Notes: generated from the letters alone by a model not told the origin. DNA of 64,000 nucleotides from Nocardioides daejeonensis (GCF_003194585.1 NZ_QHKZ01000001.1:906678-970677); one strand, 5' to 3'. Positions 43,643 to 56,446 are shown, numbered from the stretch's first letter. Program-made: numbers and translations.

Positions 43643-44716
43643 TCAGGGGTGGACGACCCAGCCACGCTCGGCGAGCGACTCCGCCAGCGCGTCGGCCTGC
43701 TCCGTGGCGACGACGATCTCCAACAGGCCGACTTCGCGTCCCGGATCGTGGTCCATGTGCATGTCCTCGATGTTGAATCCGCCCTCGCCCGCGTCGGCGA
43801 ACAGGCGGGCCAGCTCGCCCGGACGGTCGGGGACGGCCACATAGACACCGGTCATCGGCCGGACCGGCCCACCGTGCTTTCCCGGGATTGCCCGGGTGCC
43901 GGCAACGCCCTCGGCGAGCAGCTCCGCGAGCGCGTCGGAGTCTGCGGCCTCCACCAGGCCGCGCAGGTCGGCGAGCCGGGCGGCGACCTCGTCCAGCAGG
44001 CCCAGGAGCGCCGTCGCGTTGCCCGCGATGATCTGTTTCCACAGGCTCGGGTCGCTGCCCGCGATCCGAGTCACGTCGCGCACTCCCTGACCGGAGAGAG
44101 CCAGGTGCTCGACCGGCGCCTGCGCCAGGCGCCCGGCGACCAGCGACGACATCAGGTGGGGCAGGTGCGAGACCCGCGCCACGGCGAGGTCGTGCTCGTC
44201 AGGTGCGTACTCCAGGGCGACGGCGCCGCAGACATCGACCAGGTCGCGGACGAGCGCCACCGCAGCGGGGTCCGCCGTGTCATGGGGTGTGATCGCCCAG
44301 GGCCGGCCCTCGAAGAGGGTTGCCGAGGCGGCGAGTGGGCCCGAGCGCTCGCTGCCAGCCATCGGGTGGCCGCCGACGTACCGCGCCAGCGCATCGGGAG
44401 GTACGACGTCCCGCACCTCGACGAGTGGCTGCGACTTGATGCTGCCGACATCGGTGACGATCGCGTCACCGTCGACGAGGGCGCCGGCGATGGCTGCCCC
44501 GAGGTGATCCGGCGGCACCGCGACGACCACCAGCTGCGCAGCGGTGCCGTCGTCCGCGCGCCCGGCACCGAGCCCGGTTGCCGTGCGCACGTGCTCCGAA
44601 GCGACGTCGACCAACAGCACCTCGAGCCCCGCGCGCCGGCAGGCCAGCGCGACCGAGGTGCCGAGCAGCCCGGCTCCGATCACCCGGACGGGACCGGTCA
44701 GGGCACGAGCGGGCAC
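43643..44716 (-). CDS. tyrA: Prephenate dehydrogenase
   Basis: This 357-residue protein converts prephenate to 4-hydroxyphenylpyruvate for tyrosine. It has the NAD motif VIGAGLLGTSVALACRRAGL, VTDVGSIKSQPLVEV, the substrate segment YVGGHPMAGSERSGPLAA and the helical SHLPHLMSSLVAGRLAQ. A C-terminal ACT-like regulatory domain begins near TGVYVAVPDRPGELARLFADAG, so feedback control by tyrosine is likely. GTG 44716 is the start. It leads the tyrA-cmk-plsC-der group. Confidence 0.94.
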   Translation of the reverse strand: MPARALTGPVRVIGAGLLGTSVALACRRAGLEVLLVDVASEHVRTATGLGAGRADDGTAAQLVVVAVPPDHLGAAIAGALVDGDAIVTDVGSIKSQPLVEVRDVVPPDALARYVGGHPMAGSERSGPLAASATLFEGRPWAITPHDTADPAAVALVRDLVDVCGAVALEYAPDEHDLAVARVSHLPHLMSSLVAGRLAQAPVEHLALSGQGVRDVTRIAGSDPSLWKQIIAGNATALLGLLDEVAARLADLRGLVEAADSDALAELLAEGVAGTRAIPGKHGGPVRPMTGVYVAVPDRPGELARLFADAGEGGFNIEDMHMDHDPGREVGLLEIVVATEQADALAESLAERGWVVHP

Positions 44717-44791
44717 GCGGCTCCTCCTGGTTCTCGACTCAGACGGTGGTGGGCATGAATGGGCCGGGCAAGGCTACAACGCCGCCCGCGT

Positions 44792-45550
44792 TCACATTCT
44801 CGCGGCGTCGAGCAGGGTGCCCAACTCCTCGGAGGTAAGCTCGCGCAGCTCACCCGTCGGCAACCGGTCGAGCCGGACCGGCCCGAACCGGGTGCGGGTG
44901 AGGCGGCGTACCGGGTGGCCGACCTCGGCGAGCAGCCGGCGCACGATCCGGTTGCGTCCCTCGTGGATCACCAGTTCGACGATGCTGCGTCCCTGCGCGG
45001 CGCCACGGCCGGTCTCGACGACCCGCACCTTCGACACCTGCACGGGGCCGTCCTCGAGCGTCACTCCGGCGCGGAGCCGCTTCAGCACCTGGGGGAAGAC
45101 CTCCCCGTCGACCTCTGCCACATAGGTCTTGTCCACCTCGTAGGAGGGATGCGCCATCCGGTGGGCGAACTCACCGTCGTTGGTGAGCAGCAGCAGCCCC
45201 GTGGTGTCGGTGTCGAGGCGGCCGACGTGGAAGAGCCGCTCCGGTCGGTCGGCGACGAAGTCGGAGAGCGTCGGTCGCCCCTGCGGATCCGACATCGTGG
45301 ACACGACACCTCGCGGCTTGTTGAGCACCAGGTAGACGTGCGGACTGATCGGGGGCAGTCGCTTGCCGTCGACGCGGATCACCGCGGTTCGCGGGTCCAC
45401 CTTGGTGCCGAGCCTGGTGACGATCTCCCCGTCCACCTCGACCGAGCCCGCCAGCATGAGCTCCTCGCACTTTCGGCGCGACGCCACACCGGACTGGGCC
45501 AGCAGCTTCTGCAGACGGATCTGGCCGTCCTCATCGACCTCGGGGATCAC
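44792..45550 (-). CDS. rluB: 23S rRNA pseudouridine synthase (RluB-like)
   Basis: This 252-residue protein has an S4 domain (IRLQKLLAQSGVASRRKCEELM) and the RsuA/RluB catalytic core with the Asp in HVGRLDTDTTGLLLLTNDGE. The C-terminal INLVIHEGRNRIVRRLLAEVGH-like part (IVELVIHEGRNRIVRRL) is intact. It isomerises uridine in the large-subunit rRNA. The GTG start overlaps the scpB stop. The pairing with scpAB is common in bacteria. Confidence 0.93.
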   Translation of the reverse strand: MIPEVDEDGQIRLQKLLAQSGVASRRKCEELMLAGSVEVDGEIVTRLGTKVDPRTAVIRVDGKRLPPISPHVYLVLNKPRGVVSTMSDPQGRPTLSDFVADRPERLFHVGRLDTDTTGLLLLTNDGEFAHRMAHPSYEVDKTYVAEVDGEVFPQVLKRLRAGVTLEDGPVQVSKVRVVETGRGAAQGRSIVELVIHEGRNRIVRRLLAEVGHPVRRLTRTRFGPVRLDRLPTGELRELTSEELGTLLDAARM

Positions 45551-46173
45551 GCCTGGCCCTCCTGCCCTGCCCCGGTGAACGCAGCCAAGTCGTCCTCCAG
45601 ATCCTCCATCTCCGGCAGGAAGGGAGCCAGCTCGGGAAGATCGTCGAGCGAGGTGATCCCGATCCGCTCCAGGAAGTAGGAACTGGTCCGATAGAGGTGG
45701 GCGCCCGTCTCGGCTTCGCTGCCGGCCTCCTCGACCAGGCCTCGGGCGAGCAGGGTCCGCATCACGCCGTCCACGTTGACCCCGCGGATGGCGGAGACCC
45801 GGGCCCGCGACACCGGCTGCTTGTAGGCGACCACAGCGAGCGTCTCCAGGGCCGCCTGGGTGAGCCGCGCCTGCTGCCCCTCCAGCACGAACGCCTCCAC
45901 CACCGCGGCGTACTCCTCGCGGGTGTAGAACCGCCAGCCGCCGGCGACGTTGCGCAGCTCGAAGCCGCGCCCCTGGTCGGCGTACTCGTCGGCCAACCCC
46001 TGGAGCGCCGCCGAGACCGCATCCACCGGGTGGCCGACAGCGCTGGCGAGGGTCGTCTCGTCGAGCGGCTGGTCCGCGATCATCAGCACCGCCTCAAGGG
46101 AGGGACGCAACGCGGCGACGGGCACGTCGAGCGTCTCGTCCGTTGCGCTCTCGGGCGGGGTCTCCGCGGTCAT
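45547..46173 (-). CDS. scpB: Segregation and condensation protein B
   Basis: This 208-residue protein has the winged helices of ScpB: LRPSLEAVLMIADQPLDE, then FYTREEYAAVVEAFVLEGQQ, and ARLTQAALETLAVVAYKQPV with SRARVSAIRGVNVDG. ScpB with ScpA and SMC forms the bacterial condensin. The ATG overlaps the scpA stop. The acidic C-terminus (PEMEDLEDDLAAF) is typical. Confidence 0.95.
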   Translation of the reverse strand: MTAETPPESATDETLDVPVAALRPSLEAVLMIADQPLDETTLASAVGHPVDAVSAALQGLADEYADQGRGFELRNVAGGWRFYTREEYAAVVEAFVLEGQQARLTQAALETLAVVAYKQPVSRARVSAIRGVNVDGVMRTLLARGLVEEAGSEAETGAHLYRTSSYFLERIGITSLDDLPELAPFLPEMEDLEDDLAAFTGAGQEGQA

Positions 46174-46991
46174 GCCTGCTCCTCTTGATCGGCGACGGGG
46201 GCGCCGTCGAACTCGTCGGTGATGATGATGTCGTCCTCGCCGCCGGTCCAGCGGATGCTGAGCTCTCCGAGCGGGGTGACCTGGTCGAACGCCACCGCAC
46301 CCTCCCGGAAGAGCTCCAGCAGCGAGAGGAAGCGCGCCACCGTGGTGAGGGTGTCGGGCGAGTCGCCGCAGAGCGCGCGGAAGGTCAGGACACCTCCGTG
46401 CCGGAGCCGGTCGACGACAAGGGCCGCCTGTTCCTTGACCGACACCTTCGAGGCGTGGATGTGCTGGAGGCTGACCTCCAGCTCCGGCTTCGGCTCGAGT
46501 GCCCGGGCGGCGAGCGCCGCGAACTGCTGCAGCCCGATGCCGATGAGCACCTCGGGCAGGAGTCGCGCGTAGCGCTCGTCGAGACCGACCGCCCGTGGGT
46601 GCCGGAGAGCCTCGCCTGCCAACCGCTGACCCAGGACCGCCGCCACCTGCTTGAAGGCCTTGTACTGGAGGAGCCGCGCGAAGAGGAGGTCCCGGGCCTC
46701 GAGCAGCGCGAGGTCCTCCTCGTCCTCCACTTCGGCCTGCGGCAGCAGCCGCGCAGCCTTGAGATCCAGGAGGGTCGCGGCGACAAGCAGGAACGAGGTG
46801 GTCTGCTCCAGGTCCCAGCCGCCGCCCTCCGGCGATCGAGCCTTGACGTGAGCGATGAACTCGTCGGTGACCTTGGAGAGCGAGACCTCGGTGATATCGA
46901 GCTTGTGCTTGGAGATCAGCTGCAGCAGCAGGTCGAACGGCCCCTCGAAGTTGTCGAGCTTGACCTCGAAGCCGGGCTCGGCCTCGGTCAC
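46170..46991 (-). CDS. scpA: Segregation and condensation protein A
   Basis: This 273-residue kleisin starts FEVKLDNFEGPFDLLLQLISKHKLDI and continues VTDEFIAHVKA, with a C-terminal winged helix near VTPLGELSIRWT. It bridges the SMC heads with ScpB. The GTG start overlaps the stop of the small helical gene. The order parA, small gene, scpA, scpB, rluB groups chromosome segregation genes in one transcript. Confidence 0.95.
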   Translation of the reverse strand: MTEAEPGFEVKLDNFEGPFDLLLQLISKHKLDITEVSLSKVTDEFIAHVKARSPEGGGWDLEQTTSFLLVAATLLDLKAARLLPQAEVEDEEDLALLEARDLLFARLLQYKAFKQVAAVLGQRLAGEALRHPRAVGLDERYARLLPEVLIGIGLQQFAALAARALEPKPELEVSLQHIHASKVSVKEQAALVVDRLRHGGVLTFRALCGDSPDTLTTVARFLSLLELFREGAVAFDQVTPLGELSIRWTGGEDDIIITDEFDGAPVADQEEQA

Positions 46992-47323
46992 GAATCCCTC
47001 AACCGCTGCACCAGCTGGCTCTCCTCGCCGTGCGCCTCCAGGTCGGCGAGGGCCAGCGCGACCGCCTGGCGGACCAGACGTCCCCGATCCACAGCGAGCC
47101 CATGGGTACGCCGCAGCGAGAGCCGCGCGTGCTCGATCTCGAGGAGCTCCTCCGAGGTGATGTAGACGGTCATCTTCTCGTCATGCCGGACGCGGCCACT
47201 GGTGCGCGCGTTACCGCGCCGAGTCGTCGCACCTCGCGATGCCTCGCCCTGCTCGGGTGCGGGTGCTGGCTCCGCGGTGCCGGAGGTCGGGCGGAAGAGG
47301 TCGTCAGCCGTGGGCAGGCTCAC
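46988..47323 (-). CDS. Small protein beside ParA (RHH-like tail)
   Basis: This 111-residue protein has a disordered, threonine- and arginine-rich first half. The conserved second half reads MTVYITSEELLEIEHARLSLRR then DRGRLVRQAVALALADLEAH, which looks like a strand plus two helices as in ribbon-helix-helix DNA-binding proteins. GTG 47323 lies inside the end of parA (20-base overlap), so translation is coupled. It takes the place where parB would be expected. Function is unproven; a ParA partner or DNA-binding adaptor is the natural guess. Confidence 0.65.
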   Translation of the reverse strand: MSLPTADDLFRPTSGTAEPAPAPEQGEASRGATTRRGNARTSGRVRHDEKMTVYITSEELLEIEHARLSLRRTHGLAVDRGRLVRQAVALALADLEAHGEESQLVQRLRDS

Positions 47324-48311
47324 CCGTCTCGACACGCGCCAGCACCTCCTTCGCCAACTGGCGGTACGACGACGCGCCGGCGGAGCTGGAGGCGTAGGAG
47401 GTGATCGGCTCACCGGCGACAGTGGAGTCGGAGAACTTCACGGTCCGCCGGATCACGGTGTGGAAGACCTTGTCGCCCCATGCCTGCACCAGGCGCTCCA
47501 TCACCTCTCGGCTGTGCAGCGTGCGCCCGTCGAACATCGTGCCCAGCACACCGTCGATCTCGAGCCGCGGGTTGAGTCGCTCCTTGACCTTGTCGATGGT
47601 GGTCTTGAGCAGGGCGACCCCGCGCAGCGCGAAGTACTCGCACTCCAACGGCACGATGACGCCGTCGGAGGCGGTCAGCGCATTCACCGTGAGCAGTCCC
47701 AGCGACGGCTGGCAGTCGATCAGGATGACGTCGTACTGAGCGATCGCCGGCGCAAGCACCCGCTGCAGGGTCTGCTCCCGCGCCACCTCGTGCACCAGCT
47801 GCACCTCGGCCGCGGAGAGGTCGATGTTGGAGGGCAGCAGGTCCATGCCGGGGACCCCCGAGGGGACCACGACCTCGTCGAAGGTGACGTCCCGCTCCAT
47901 CAGGAGGTTGTAGATCGTCAGGTCCATCTCATGAGGGTTGAGCCCGAGGCCCACCGACAGGGAGCCCTGGGGGTCGAAGTCGACCAGCAGCACCTTGCGC
48001 CCCAGCTCGGCCAGCGAGGCACCGAGGTTGATCGTGGTGGTGGTCTTGCCGACCCCGCCCTTCTGGTTGCACATGGAGACGATGCGCGCGTTGCCGTGGC
48101 TGCTCAGCGGCCGTGGCTCGGGGATCTCCGGCATCGGGCGGCCTGTCGGGCCGAGCTGCGGTTCGACCGCGGGGCGGTCCGGGAACGGGATCGGGTCGTT
48201 CAACAGGGGCTCGTCTCGATGAGGTGCGGGGATCGGTCCCAGCGGGGGGATGGCGGGCGCGGCACCCGAGTCGTGACCGGAGGGGCCGTACGGCGATCCG
48301 CCACTGCTCAT
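47304..48311 (-). CDS. parA: ParA-family ATPase
   Basis: This 335-residue protein has the deviant Walker A KGGVGKTTTTINLG, the A' box DFDPQGSLSVGLG and Walker B VILIDCQPSLGLLTVNAL, as in chromosomal Soj/ParA. The first 75 residues form a proline-rich, apparently disordered extension absent from short ParA proteins. ATG 48311 has GGGAGCAC upstream. No parB is adjacent; the small downstream gene and scpA follow. It is therefore likely a second, orphan ParA that works with ScpAB/SMC rather than the oriC-linked pair. Confidence 0.92.
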   Translation of the reverse strand: MSSGGSPYGPSGHDSGAAPAIPPLGPIPAPHRDEPLLNDPIPFPDRPAVEPQLGPTGRPMPEIPEPRPLSSHGNARIVSMCNQKGGVGKTTTTINLGASLAELGRKVLLVDFDPQGSLSVGLGLNPHEMDLTIYNLLMERDVTFDEVVVPSGVPGMDLLPSNIDLSAAEVQLVHEVAREQTLQRVLAPAIAQYDVILIDCQPSLGLLTVNALTASDGVIVPLECEYFALRGVALLKTTIDKVKERLNPRLEIDGVLGTMFDGRTLHSREVMERLVQAWGDKVFHTVIRRTVKFSDSTVAGEPITSYASSSAGASSYRQLAKEVLARVETGEPAHG

Positions 48312-48384
48312 CGATGTGCTCCCTCGCGTGGATTGTCGACACGGCGACTTGTAGCCGGGCCTTCGGATGACTTTAGGCGCCGGG

Positions 48385-48398
48385 TGTTCCCGGGAACA
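48385..48398. promoter_or_regulatory. Palindrome TGTTCCCGGGAACA upstream of parA
   Basis: A perfect 14-base palindrome lies 74 bp before the parA start in the 206-bp gap after the helicase gene. It shares the outer TGTT/AACA of the parS site but not its TTCACGTGAA core. An operator is the simplest reading. Confidence 0.35.
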
Positions 48399-48517
48399 AG
48401 GCAGGCCCCGGATTCCTTGCCCCGCTTGGCGATTCGCGTTGCCTGCCTGTGCAGAGCGCCCCCGCCAGGTGCACAGGTGTGCCCCCTCATGTGCAGAAAC
48501 CTGTGGAGAAACGCGCC

Positions 48518-51085
48518 TCAGACGGCGTCCCACCGACGCATGGCGACGGTGGTGACCACGGCCTCACCGAGAGCGTCCGACGCGGCGATGTCGACCTCCG
48601 CCTCGATCACCCAGTCCCGATGGTCCTCGGGGTCGGCCAGCGTCTGCCGGACGAGCCAGGTCAGGTCGCTCCGCTCGACCTGGAGGTACGCCGGCCCACG
48701 GGCATCCGCGTCGGTGCGGATCTCGTCGTGCTCGTCGTAGTAGGCCTCGAGGGCGTCGTCCCAGGCGGAGCGGGTCATCCCCACCTCCCGCGGCGGCTCG
48801 AAGAGGTCGGCCGTGGCCCGCTCGCCGCGGATCAGCGCGTCGAGGTCGTCGCGCGCTGCCGCCTCGACACGTCTCCACATCGCGTTGCGGATCATCACCG
48901 AGAACGCCCGCTCCCGCTGCGAGAGCGGGCGGGGCGGTGGCGGTGCCTCGTCGCGGATCGCTGCGGCCGCCAGGTCCGGGTCCGTGAGCGCCTCCCACTC
49001 GTCGAGCAGGCTGGAGTCGGTCTGCCGGACCGTCTCCCCCAGCCACTCCACAAGCTCCTCGAACTCCGGGGTCCGGAAGGCCTCGGGCACCGTGTGCCGC
49101 AGTGTGCGGTAGGCGTCGGTCAGGTAGCGCAGCACCAGCCCCTCCGAGCGGGCAAGCTGGTGGCGGCTCACGAACTCGGTGAAGCTGTAGCCCTGCTCGT
49201 ACATCTCCCGCACGATCCCCTTGGGGTCGAGGGCGTCCTCGGGCAGCCACGGGTGGGCCGTGCGGTAGATCTCGAAGGTCGCCTCGAGCAGCTCGGCGAG
49301 CGGCTTGGGCCAGGTGATCTCGTCGAGCAGCGCCATCCGCTCCTCGTATTCGATCCCATCGGCCTTCATCTCCGCGACCGCCTCACCGCGCGCCGTGTTC
49401 TGCTGCGCGAAGAGCACCTGACGGGGCGCGTCCAGCACCGCCTCGACGACGGAGACCAGGTCGAGCGCATGCTCCGCCGCCTCCGGGTCGAGCACCGAGA
49501 ACGCCTCCAGCGCGAAGTGGGCGAGCGGCTGATTGAGCGCGAAGTCCTCGGGCAGCGACTCGGTGAGCACGTAGCGCCGACCGAACTCGTCGGGCACGTC
49601 TCGCCTGACCAGCACCTCGGAGGCCACCAGCGAGCGCGCCAGTCGCAGCGCGCGGCGTACCAGCCGGATGCGGTTGCGCGGATCCTCGTGGTTGTCGCGC
49701 AACAGGTCGCGCAGCACCGGGAAGGCGTCGGTCTCGCGGGCGACGACGTTGAGGATCATCGCGTTGTCGACCTTCATCCGCGAGACCAGCTGCTCCGGGT
49801 CGCCTTCGACCAGCTTGGTGAAGGTCTGCTCCGTCCACACGACCGTTCCCTCGGGTGGCTTGCGCAGGTGTGGCTTGCTCTTCTTCTTCGGGTCCTTGGC
49901 GTTCTTGGCGGCGGACTTCGCCTTGGCCGCCTCGTTCTCGATCACGTGCTCGGGGGCCTGCACCACGACGTAGCCGGCAGTGTCGAATCCGGCGCGCCCG
50001 GCACGCCCGGCGATCTGCTGGAACTCACGGGTGCGCAGGATCCTCTGGCGGCTGCCGTCGAACTTGGCGAGTCCGGTGAAGAGCACCGTGCGGATCGGCA
50101 CGTTGATGCCGACGCCCAGCGTGTCGGTGCCGCAGATGACGGTGAGCAGGCCCTTCTGGGCGAGCTGCTCGACGAGCCGGCGGTACTTCGGGAGCATTCC
50201 GGCGTGGTGCACGCCGACGCCGCTGCGCAGCATCTTCGCGAGCACCCGGCCGAAGCCCGCGCCGAACCGGAAGGCACCGATCTCCTCGTTGATGGCGTCG
50301 CGCTGATCACGCCCGGCGAACTTGGCCGCCACCAGCGAGTTGGCGTGCTCGACCGCGTCCTTCTGGGTGAAGTGCACGACGTAGGCCGGCACCTGCTTGG
50401 TCTCGACCAGCTCCGTGAGCGTCTCCCCCAGCGGCGTGAGCGACCAGGTGAAGTCCAGCGGTACCGGACGCTCGGCGTCGTCGACGAGCACGGAGTCGCG
50501 ACCGGTACGGCGGGTGAGGTCGTCGAGGAAGAAGCCGACGTCGCCCAGCGTCGCCGACATGAGCACGAACTGTGCCTGTGGGAGGGTCAGCAGCGGGACC
50601 TGCCAAGCCCAGCCGCGGTCGGGTTCGGAGTAGTAGTGGAACTCGTCCATCACGACGAGGCCGATGTCGGCCTGCTCGCCTTCGCGCAGGGCGATGTTGG
50701 CAAGCACCTCCGCCGTGCAGCAGATGATCGGCGCCTCGGGGTTCACCGACGCGTCGCCGGTGAGCATGCCGACGTTCTCCGCCCCGAAGGCGGCGCAGAG
50801 TGCGAAGAACTTCTCGCTCACCAGCGCCTTGATCGGTGCGGTGTAGAAGCTCACCTTGTCTTCGCAGAGCGCCCAGAACTGCGCTGCGGTGGCGACCAGC
50901 GACTTGCCGGACCCGGTCGGCGTGGCGAGCACCACGTTGTTGCCACCGACGATCTCGATGATCGCTTCGTCCTGATGCGGGTAGAGGCCCAGCCCGAGCG
51001 CCTCCACCCAGCCCAGGAAGGCGTCGTACACCGCGTCGGGGTTGCCGGAGCCGACCAGCCTGTCGCCCAGGTGCCGCGAGCTCAC
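48518..51085 (-). CDS. DEAD/DEAH-box helicase with DUF3516
   Basis: This 855-residue protein is a Ski2/Mtr4-like helicase. Motif I is [13 protein letters not shown], motif [10 protein letters not shown], motif [11 protein letters not shown], and the late motifs are [12 protein letters not shown] and [13 protein letters not shown]. After a lysine-rich linker ([20 protein letters not shown]), the DUF3516 region fills the last 400 residues. Such actinobacterial proteins probably unwind structured RNA during decay or rRNA maturation. The ATG overlaps the xerD stop by ATGA. Confidence 0.93.
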   Translation of the reverse strand: MSSRHLGDRLVGSGNPDAVYDAFLGWVEALGLGLYPHQDEAIIEIVGGNNVVLATPTGSGKSLVATAAQFWALCEDKVSFYTAPIKALVSEKFFALCAAFGAENVGMLTGDASVNPEAPIICCTAEVLANIALREGEQADIGLVVMDEFHYYSEPDRGWAWQVPLLTLPQAQFVLMSATLGDVGFFLDDLTRRTGRDSVLVDDAERPVPLDFTWSLTPLGETLTELVETKQVPAYVVHFTQKDAVEHANSLVAAKFAGRDQRDAINEEIGAFRFGAGFGRVLAKMLRSGVGVHHAGMLPKYRRLVEQLAQKGLLTVICGTDTLGVGINVPIRTVLFTGLAKFDGSRQRILRTREFQQIAGRAGRAGFDTAGYVVVQAPEHVIENEAAKAKSAAKNAKDPKKKSKPHLRKPPEGTVVWTEQTFTKLVEGDPEQLVSRMKVDNAMILNVVARETDAFPVLRDLLRDNHEDPRNRIRLVRRALRLARSLVASEVLVRRDVPDEFGRRYVLTESLPEDFALNQPLAHFALEAFSVLDPEAAEHALDLVSVVEAVLDAPRQVLFAQQNTARGEAVAEMKADGIEYEERMALLDEITWPKPLAELLEATFEIYRTAHPWLPEDALDPKGIVREMYEQGYSFTEFVSRHQLARSEGLVLRYLTDAYRTLRHTVPEAFRTPEFEELVEWLGETVRQTDSSLLDEWEALTDPDLAAAAIRDEAPPPPRPLSQRERAFSVMIRNAMWRRVEAAARDDLDALIRGERATADLFEPPREVGMTRSAWDDALEAYYDEHDEIRTDADARGPAYLQVERSDLTWLVRQTLADPEDHRDWVIEAEVDIAASDALGEAVVTTVAMRRWDAV

Positions 51086-52002
51086 GATCGCCCCCTCCTG
51101 GCTCGTGGGTGTGCGGTCGCGAAGACCTCGCGCAGGCTGTCGACCGTGACGAGCGTGTAGATCTGGGTGGTCGTCACGGAGGCGTGCCCCAGCAGCTCCT
51201 GGACCACACGTACGTCGGCGCCACCCTCCAGCAGGTGGGTCGCGAACGAGTGCCGGAGCGTGTGCGGCGAGACGTCGGCCGTGACCCCGGCCCGGTCGGC
51301 CGCCTTCACCAGCACCGTCCAGGCGCTCTGCCGCGACAGCCGGCCTCCCCGGGCGTTCAGGAAGAGCGCACCGGTCGGGGTCTTGCCCGTCAGCAGTCCC
51401 GGTCGCGAACGTGCCAGGTAGGCGTCGACCGCCTCCAGCGCGAAGGAGCCGATCGGCACCAGCCGCTCCTTGCTGCCCTTGCCGCGCAGCAGCACGGTGC
51501 CGTCATGCACGTCGACGTCGTCGATGTCGAGGCCCACCGCCTCGGAGATCCGCGCGCCGGTGCCGTAGAGCACCTCCAGCAGCGCCCGGTCGCGGACCGC
51601 CAGTGGGGTGCCGGGAGCACCGGCCGCGTCGAGGATCGCCTCGACGTCGGAGAGGGGGAGCGCCTTCGGCAACCGCTTGTCGGGCGTCGGTGGCTTGACC
51701 CCGGTAGCCGGATCGGCCTCCACCACACCCTCCCGCACCGCGAAGCGATGGAACCCGCGCACCGCGACGAGCGTGCGCGCCGTCGACGTGGTGCCGAGTG
51801 CAGGGTGCCTCGCGTCGCCCTCACGAAGCGCCGCTTGGAAGCCGCGTACGGTCTCCTCGGTCACCTCACCTAGCCGCGTGACCCCCCGGGACTCCAGATA
51901 GCTGCGGTAGCGGTTGAGATCACGCCGGTAGGCACTGAGCGTGTTGTCGGCGACGCCGCGCTCGACGGCGAGGTGGTCGAGGTAGGTACGCAGCACGCGC
52001 AC
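51082..52002 (-). CDS. xerD: Tyrosine recombinase XerD
   Basis: This 306-residue protein has an N-terminal SAM-like core-binding domain ([23 protein letters not shown]). The catalytic domain has the first Arg in [27 protein letters not shown] with the Hxx[14 protein letters not shown] with the second His and the Tyr nucleophile. XerD with XerC resolves chromosome dimers at dif. Its position in the conserved NUDIX-xerD-helicase-parA run and lack of island genes point to the housekeeping protein, not an island integrase. GTG 52002 lies 20 bases after the NUDIX stop. Confidence 0.93.
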   Translation of the reverse strand: MRVLRTYLDHLAVERGVADNTLSAYRRDLNRYRSYLESRGVTRLGEVTEETVRGFQAALREGDARHPALGTTSTARTLVAVRGFHRFAVREGVVEADPATGVKPPTPDKRLPKALPLSDVEAILDAAGAPGTPLAVRDRALLEVLYGTGARISEAVGLDIDDVDVHDGTVLLRGKGSKERLVPIGSFALEAVDAYLARSRPGLLTGKTPTGALFLNARGGRLSRQSAWTVLVKAADRAGVTADVSPHTLRHSFATHLLEGGADVRVVQELLGHASVTTTQIYTLVTVDSLREVFATAHPRARRGRS

Positions 52003-52021
52003 CAGGTCGTCGCGGTCCAGG

Positions 52022-52609
52022 TCACTGCCCTCGCTGTCGGCGGGCGTTCAACGTCAGCACCGCGAGCGCGACCGGCGCGTCCTGGATCCGGCCCGCCAGG
52101 ACCCCCTCGAGGAGGTCGGCGTACGGCACCCACAGAGTCTCCATGTCGGCCTCCTCGTGGTGCAGGGCGAAGTCACCCCGACTGGCCGCGGAGAGTCCCT
52201 CGGCCAGGTAGAGGTGGTGTCGCTCCGCCGAGACGCCGGGACTGGCCCACACCGAGATCAGGTGCGTCCACCGCGCGGCCTCCAGCTCGGCCTCCTCACG
52301 CAGCTCGCGTGCGGCGACCTCCTGCGGGTCCTCTCCAGGGTCGTCGATGACCCCGGCGGGCAGCTCCAGGAAGCGCATCTGCGCAGGGTGACGGTACTGG
52401 CGCAGACACAGCACCTGGTCGTCGCCGTCGATCGCCATCGCGACGCAGGCCCCTGGATGCTCGACGACGAGACGGCGGAACGACGGCGCCTCCGGGTCAT
52501 GCGGGGAGAGCACCTGGTCGGACCGGAAGGCGACCACCCAGTCGTCGCGGTGCAGGTCGGTCGACGACTCGACCGGCCACGACTCCGGGGTGTCCCCGAT
52601 CAGCTCCAT
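52022..52609 (-). CDS. NUDIX hydrolase (ADP-ribose pyrophosphatase type)
   Basis: This 195-residue protein has the NUDIX box [24 protein letters not shown] and the upstream strand [18 protein letters not shown], which resembles ADP-ribose pyrophosphatases. It would cut ADP-ribose or a related nucleotide sugar to AMP and a phosphosugar. It sits 19 bp after pyrG on the same strand; this pairing is widely conserved in actinobacteria. Confidence 0.92.
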   Translation of the reverse strand: MELIGDTPESWPVESSTDLHRDDWVVAFRSDQVLSPHDPEAPSFRRLVVEHPGACVAMAIDGDDQVLCLRQYRHPAQMRFLELPAGVIDDPGEDPQEVAARELREEAELEAARWTHLISVWASPGVSAERHHLYLAEGLSAASRGDFALHHEEADMETLWVPYADLLEGVLAGRIQDAPVALAVLTLNARRQRGQ

Positions 52610-52628
52610 GCGACAGTCCTCGAGACTC

Positions 52629-55282
<2,654 letters not shown>

Positions 55283-56446
55283 CTACAGGAGTCCTCGGAT
55301 CGAGTCGAGCAGGTCATGACGGCCGTCTGTCCACCAGTCCTGGCCGACCGGCGTCACTGCGATGGCGGCGACCACGGCGATCAGCCCGGCCAGGAGCACC
55401 AGCCAGAGTTGCCAGGAGCGGACGTGACCGCTCCACAGGTGCGGCACGACGCGAGCGTCGACGATCCGATCGCCGCCCGCGAGCCTGGCGAGCAGCGTGG
55501 ATGCGCCCGAGCCCTGGCGGTCGAGCAGTGAGGCCACGTCGGCATGCTGGCCGGCCGAGACGACGAGCGGAGCGCCGGCCGCCGCGGCCAGGACCAGCGC
55601 CGCCTCATGGGTGGCAAGACCGCTGTCGAAGACGGATGCCTGCACACCGAGGCGGGTGAGCGAGTCCGTCTCGGCCTCGCTCGGGAGGCCGACACGCACC
55701 ACGTCGCGGGCCGCACGCAGCACCGTGGCGGGCACCAGATCCAGGTCGTCGCTGCCCAGCACCGCCACGTCGACCCGGAGCCCCTGCTCGACCGCGACAA
55801 CTGCCGCCGCGCCGACGGCGACCACCGTCACCTGCTGGTGTCGCAGCCAGGCGCGGAGGCCGCGCAGCTCCTCCCCCAGCGTGGCGCCGGGTCCGATCAC
55901 CAGCACCGGTCCACGGTCGACTGCGACGCGCAGGCGCGGGAGTCCCTGGCCGTGCAGGAGAAGCCGCTCCTCACGTCGCAGCAGCTCGGTGGTGTTGTGG
56001 GTGAGGGTCGCCAGCTGGGTCGGCATCGCGTCCCGGGCCGCAGCGAGCTCCTCGGCGAGCCGCTCCGCGGTGAGCTCCTCGCCCCGCGCGACCTGCACGC
56101 CGGCACTCCAGAGCGTCTGCTCGTGCAGCCGCACCGAGGCGCCCTCACGGATCTTGGCCATGTCGGCCGCGGCCACCCCGTCGACAAGCGGCACTCCCGC
56201 TTCGAGCAGCACCCCGGCTCCCCGGGCGGGATGCCGCCCGGAGACGAATCGGGAGACGTTGACCACCGCGGCCACCTCCGCGTCGACGAGACGCAGGGCC
56301 GTTGCCCGGTCGAGGTCGAGATGGTCGATGACCGCGATGTCGCCAGGGCGGAGGCGGGAGACCAGGGCGCTCGTGCGCCGGTCCACCCGTGCGGTACCGG
56401 TGATACCGGGCGGTGCTGCCTGCTGTCGTTGCTTGGTGATTCTCAT
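55283..56446 (-). CDS. steA: Cytokinesis-associated protein SteA
   Basis: This 387-residue protein has the SteA layout: GTARVDRRTSALVSRLRPGDIAVIDHLDLDR at the start, a thiamin-pyrophosphokinase-like core with LVIGPGATLGEELRGLRAWL and VAVLGSDDLDLVPATVL, and a C-terminal membrane span LWLVLLAGLIAVVAAIAVTP. SteA and its membrane partner act in division-septum remodelling in corynebacteria. ATG 56446 is preferred; upstream in-frame sequence is arginine-rich and non-coding. It is coupled to mctB. Confidence 0.88.
   Translation of the reverse strand: MRITKQRQQAAPPGITGTARVDRRTSALVSRLRPGDIAVIDHLDLDRATALRLVDAEVAAVVNVSRFVSGRHPARGAGVLLEAGVPLVDGVAAADMAKIREGASVRLHEQTLWSAGVQVARGEELTAERLAEELAAARDAMPTQLATLTHNTTELLRREERLLLHGQGLPRLRVAVDRGPVLVIGPGATLGEELRGLRAWLRHQQVTVVAVGAAAVVAVEQGLRVDVAVLGSDDLDLVPATVLRAARDVVRVGLPSEAETDSLTRLGVQASVFDSGLATHEAALVLAAAAGAPLVVSAGQHADVASLLDRQGSGASTLLARLAGGDRIVDARVVPHLWSGHVRSWQLWLVLLAGLIAVVAAIAVTPVGQDWWTDGRHDLLDSIRGLL

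Noticed and set aside
48449..51160. A 903-codon open frame on the plus strand
   Set aside because: It is the antisense image of the DUF3516 helicase gene; long antisense frames are normal at this GC content and no domain is seen.
51082..52002. The tyrosine recombinase as the missing island integrase
   Set aside because: It is 40 kb from the tRNA-Val site and lies in the conserved pyrG-NUDIX-xerD housekeeping order, so it is chromosomal XerD.
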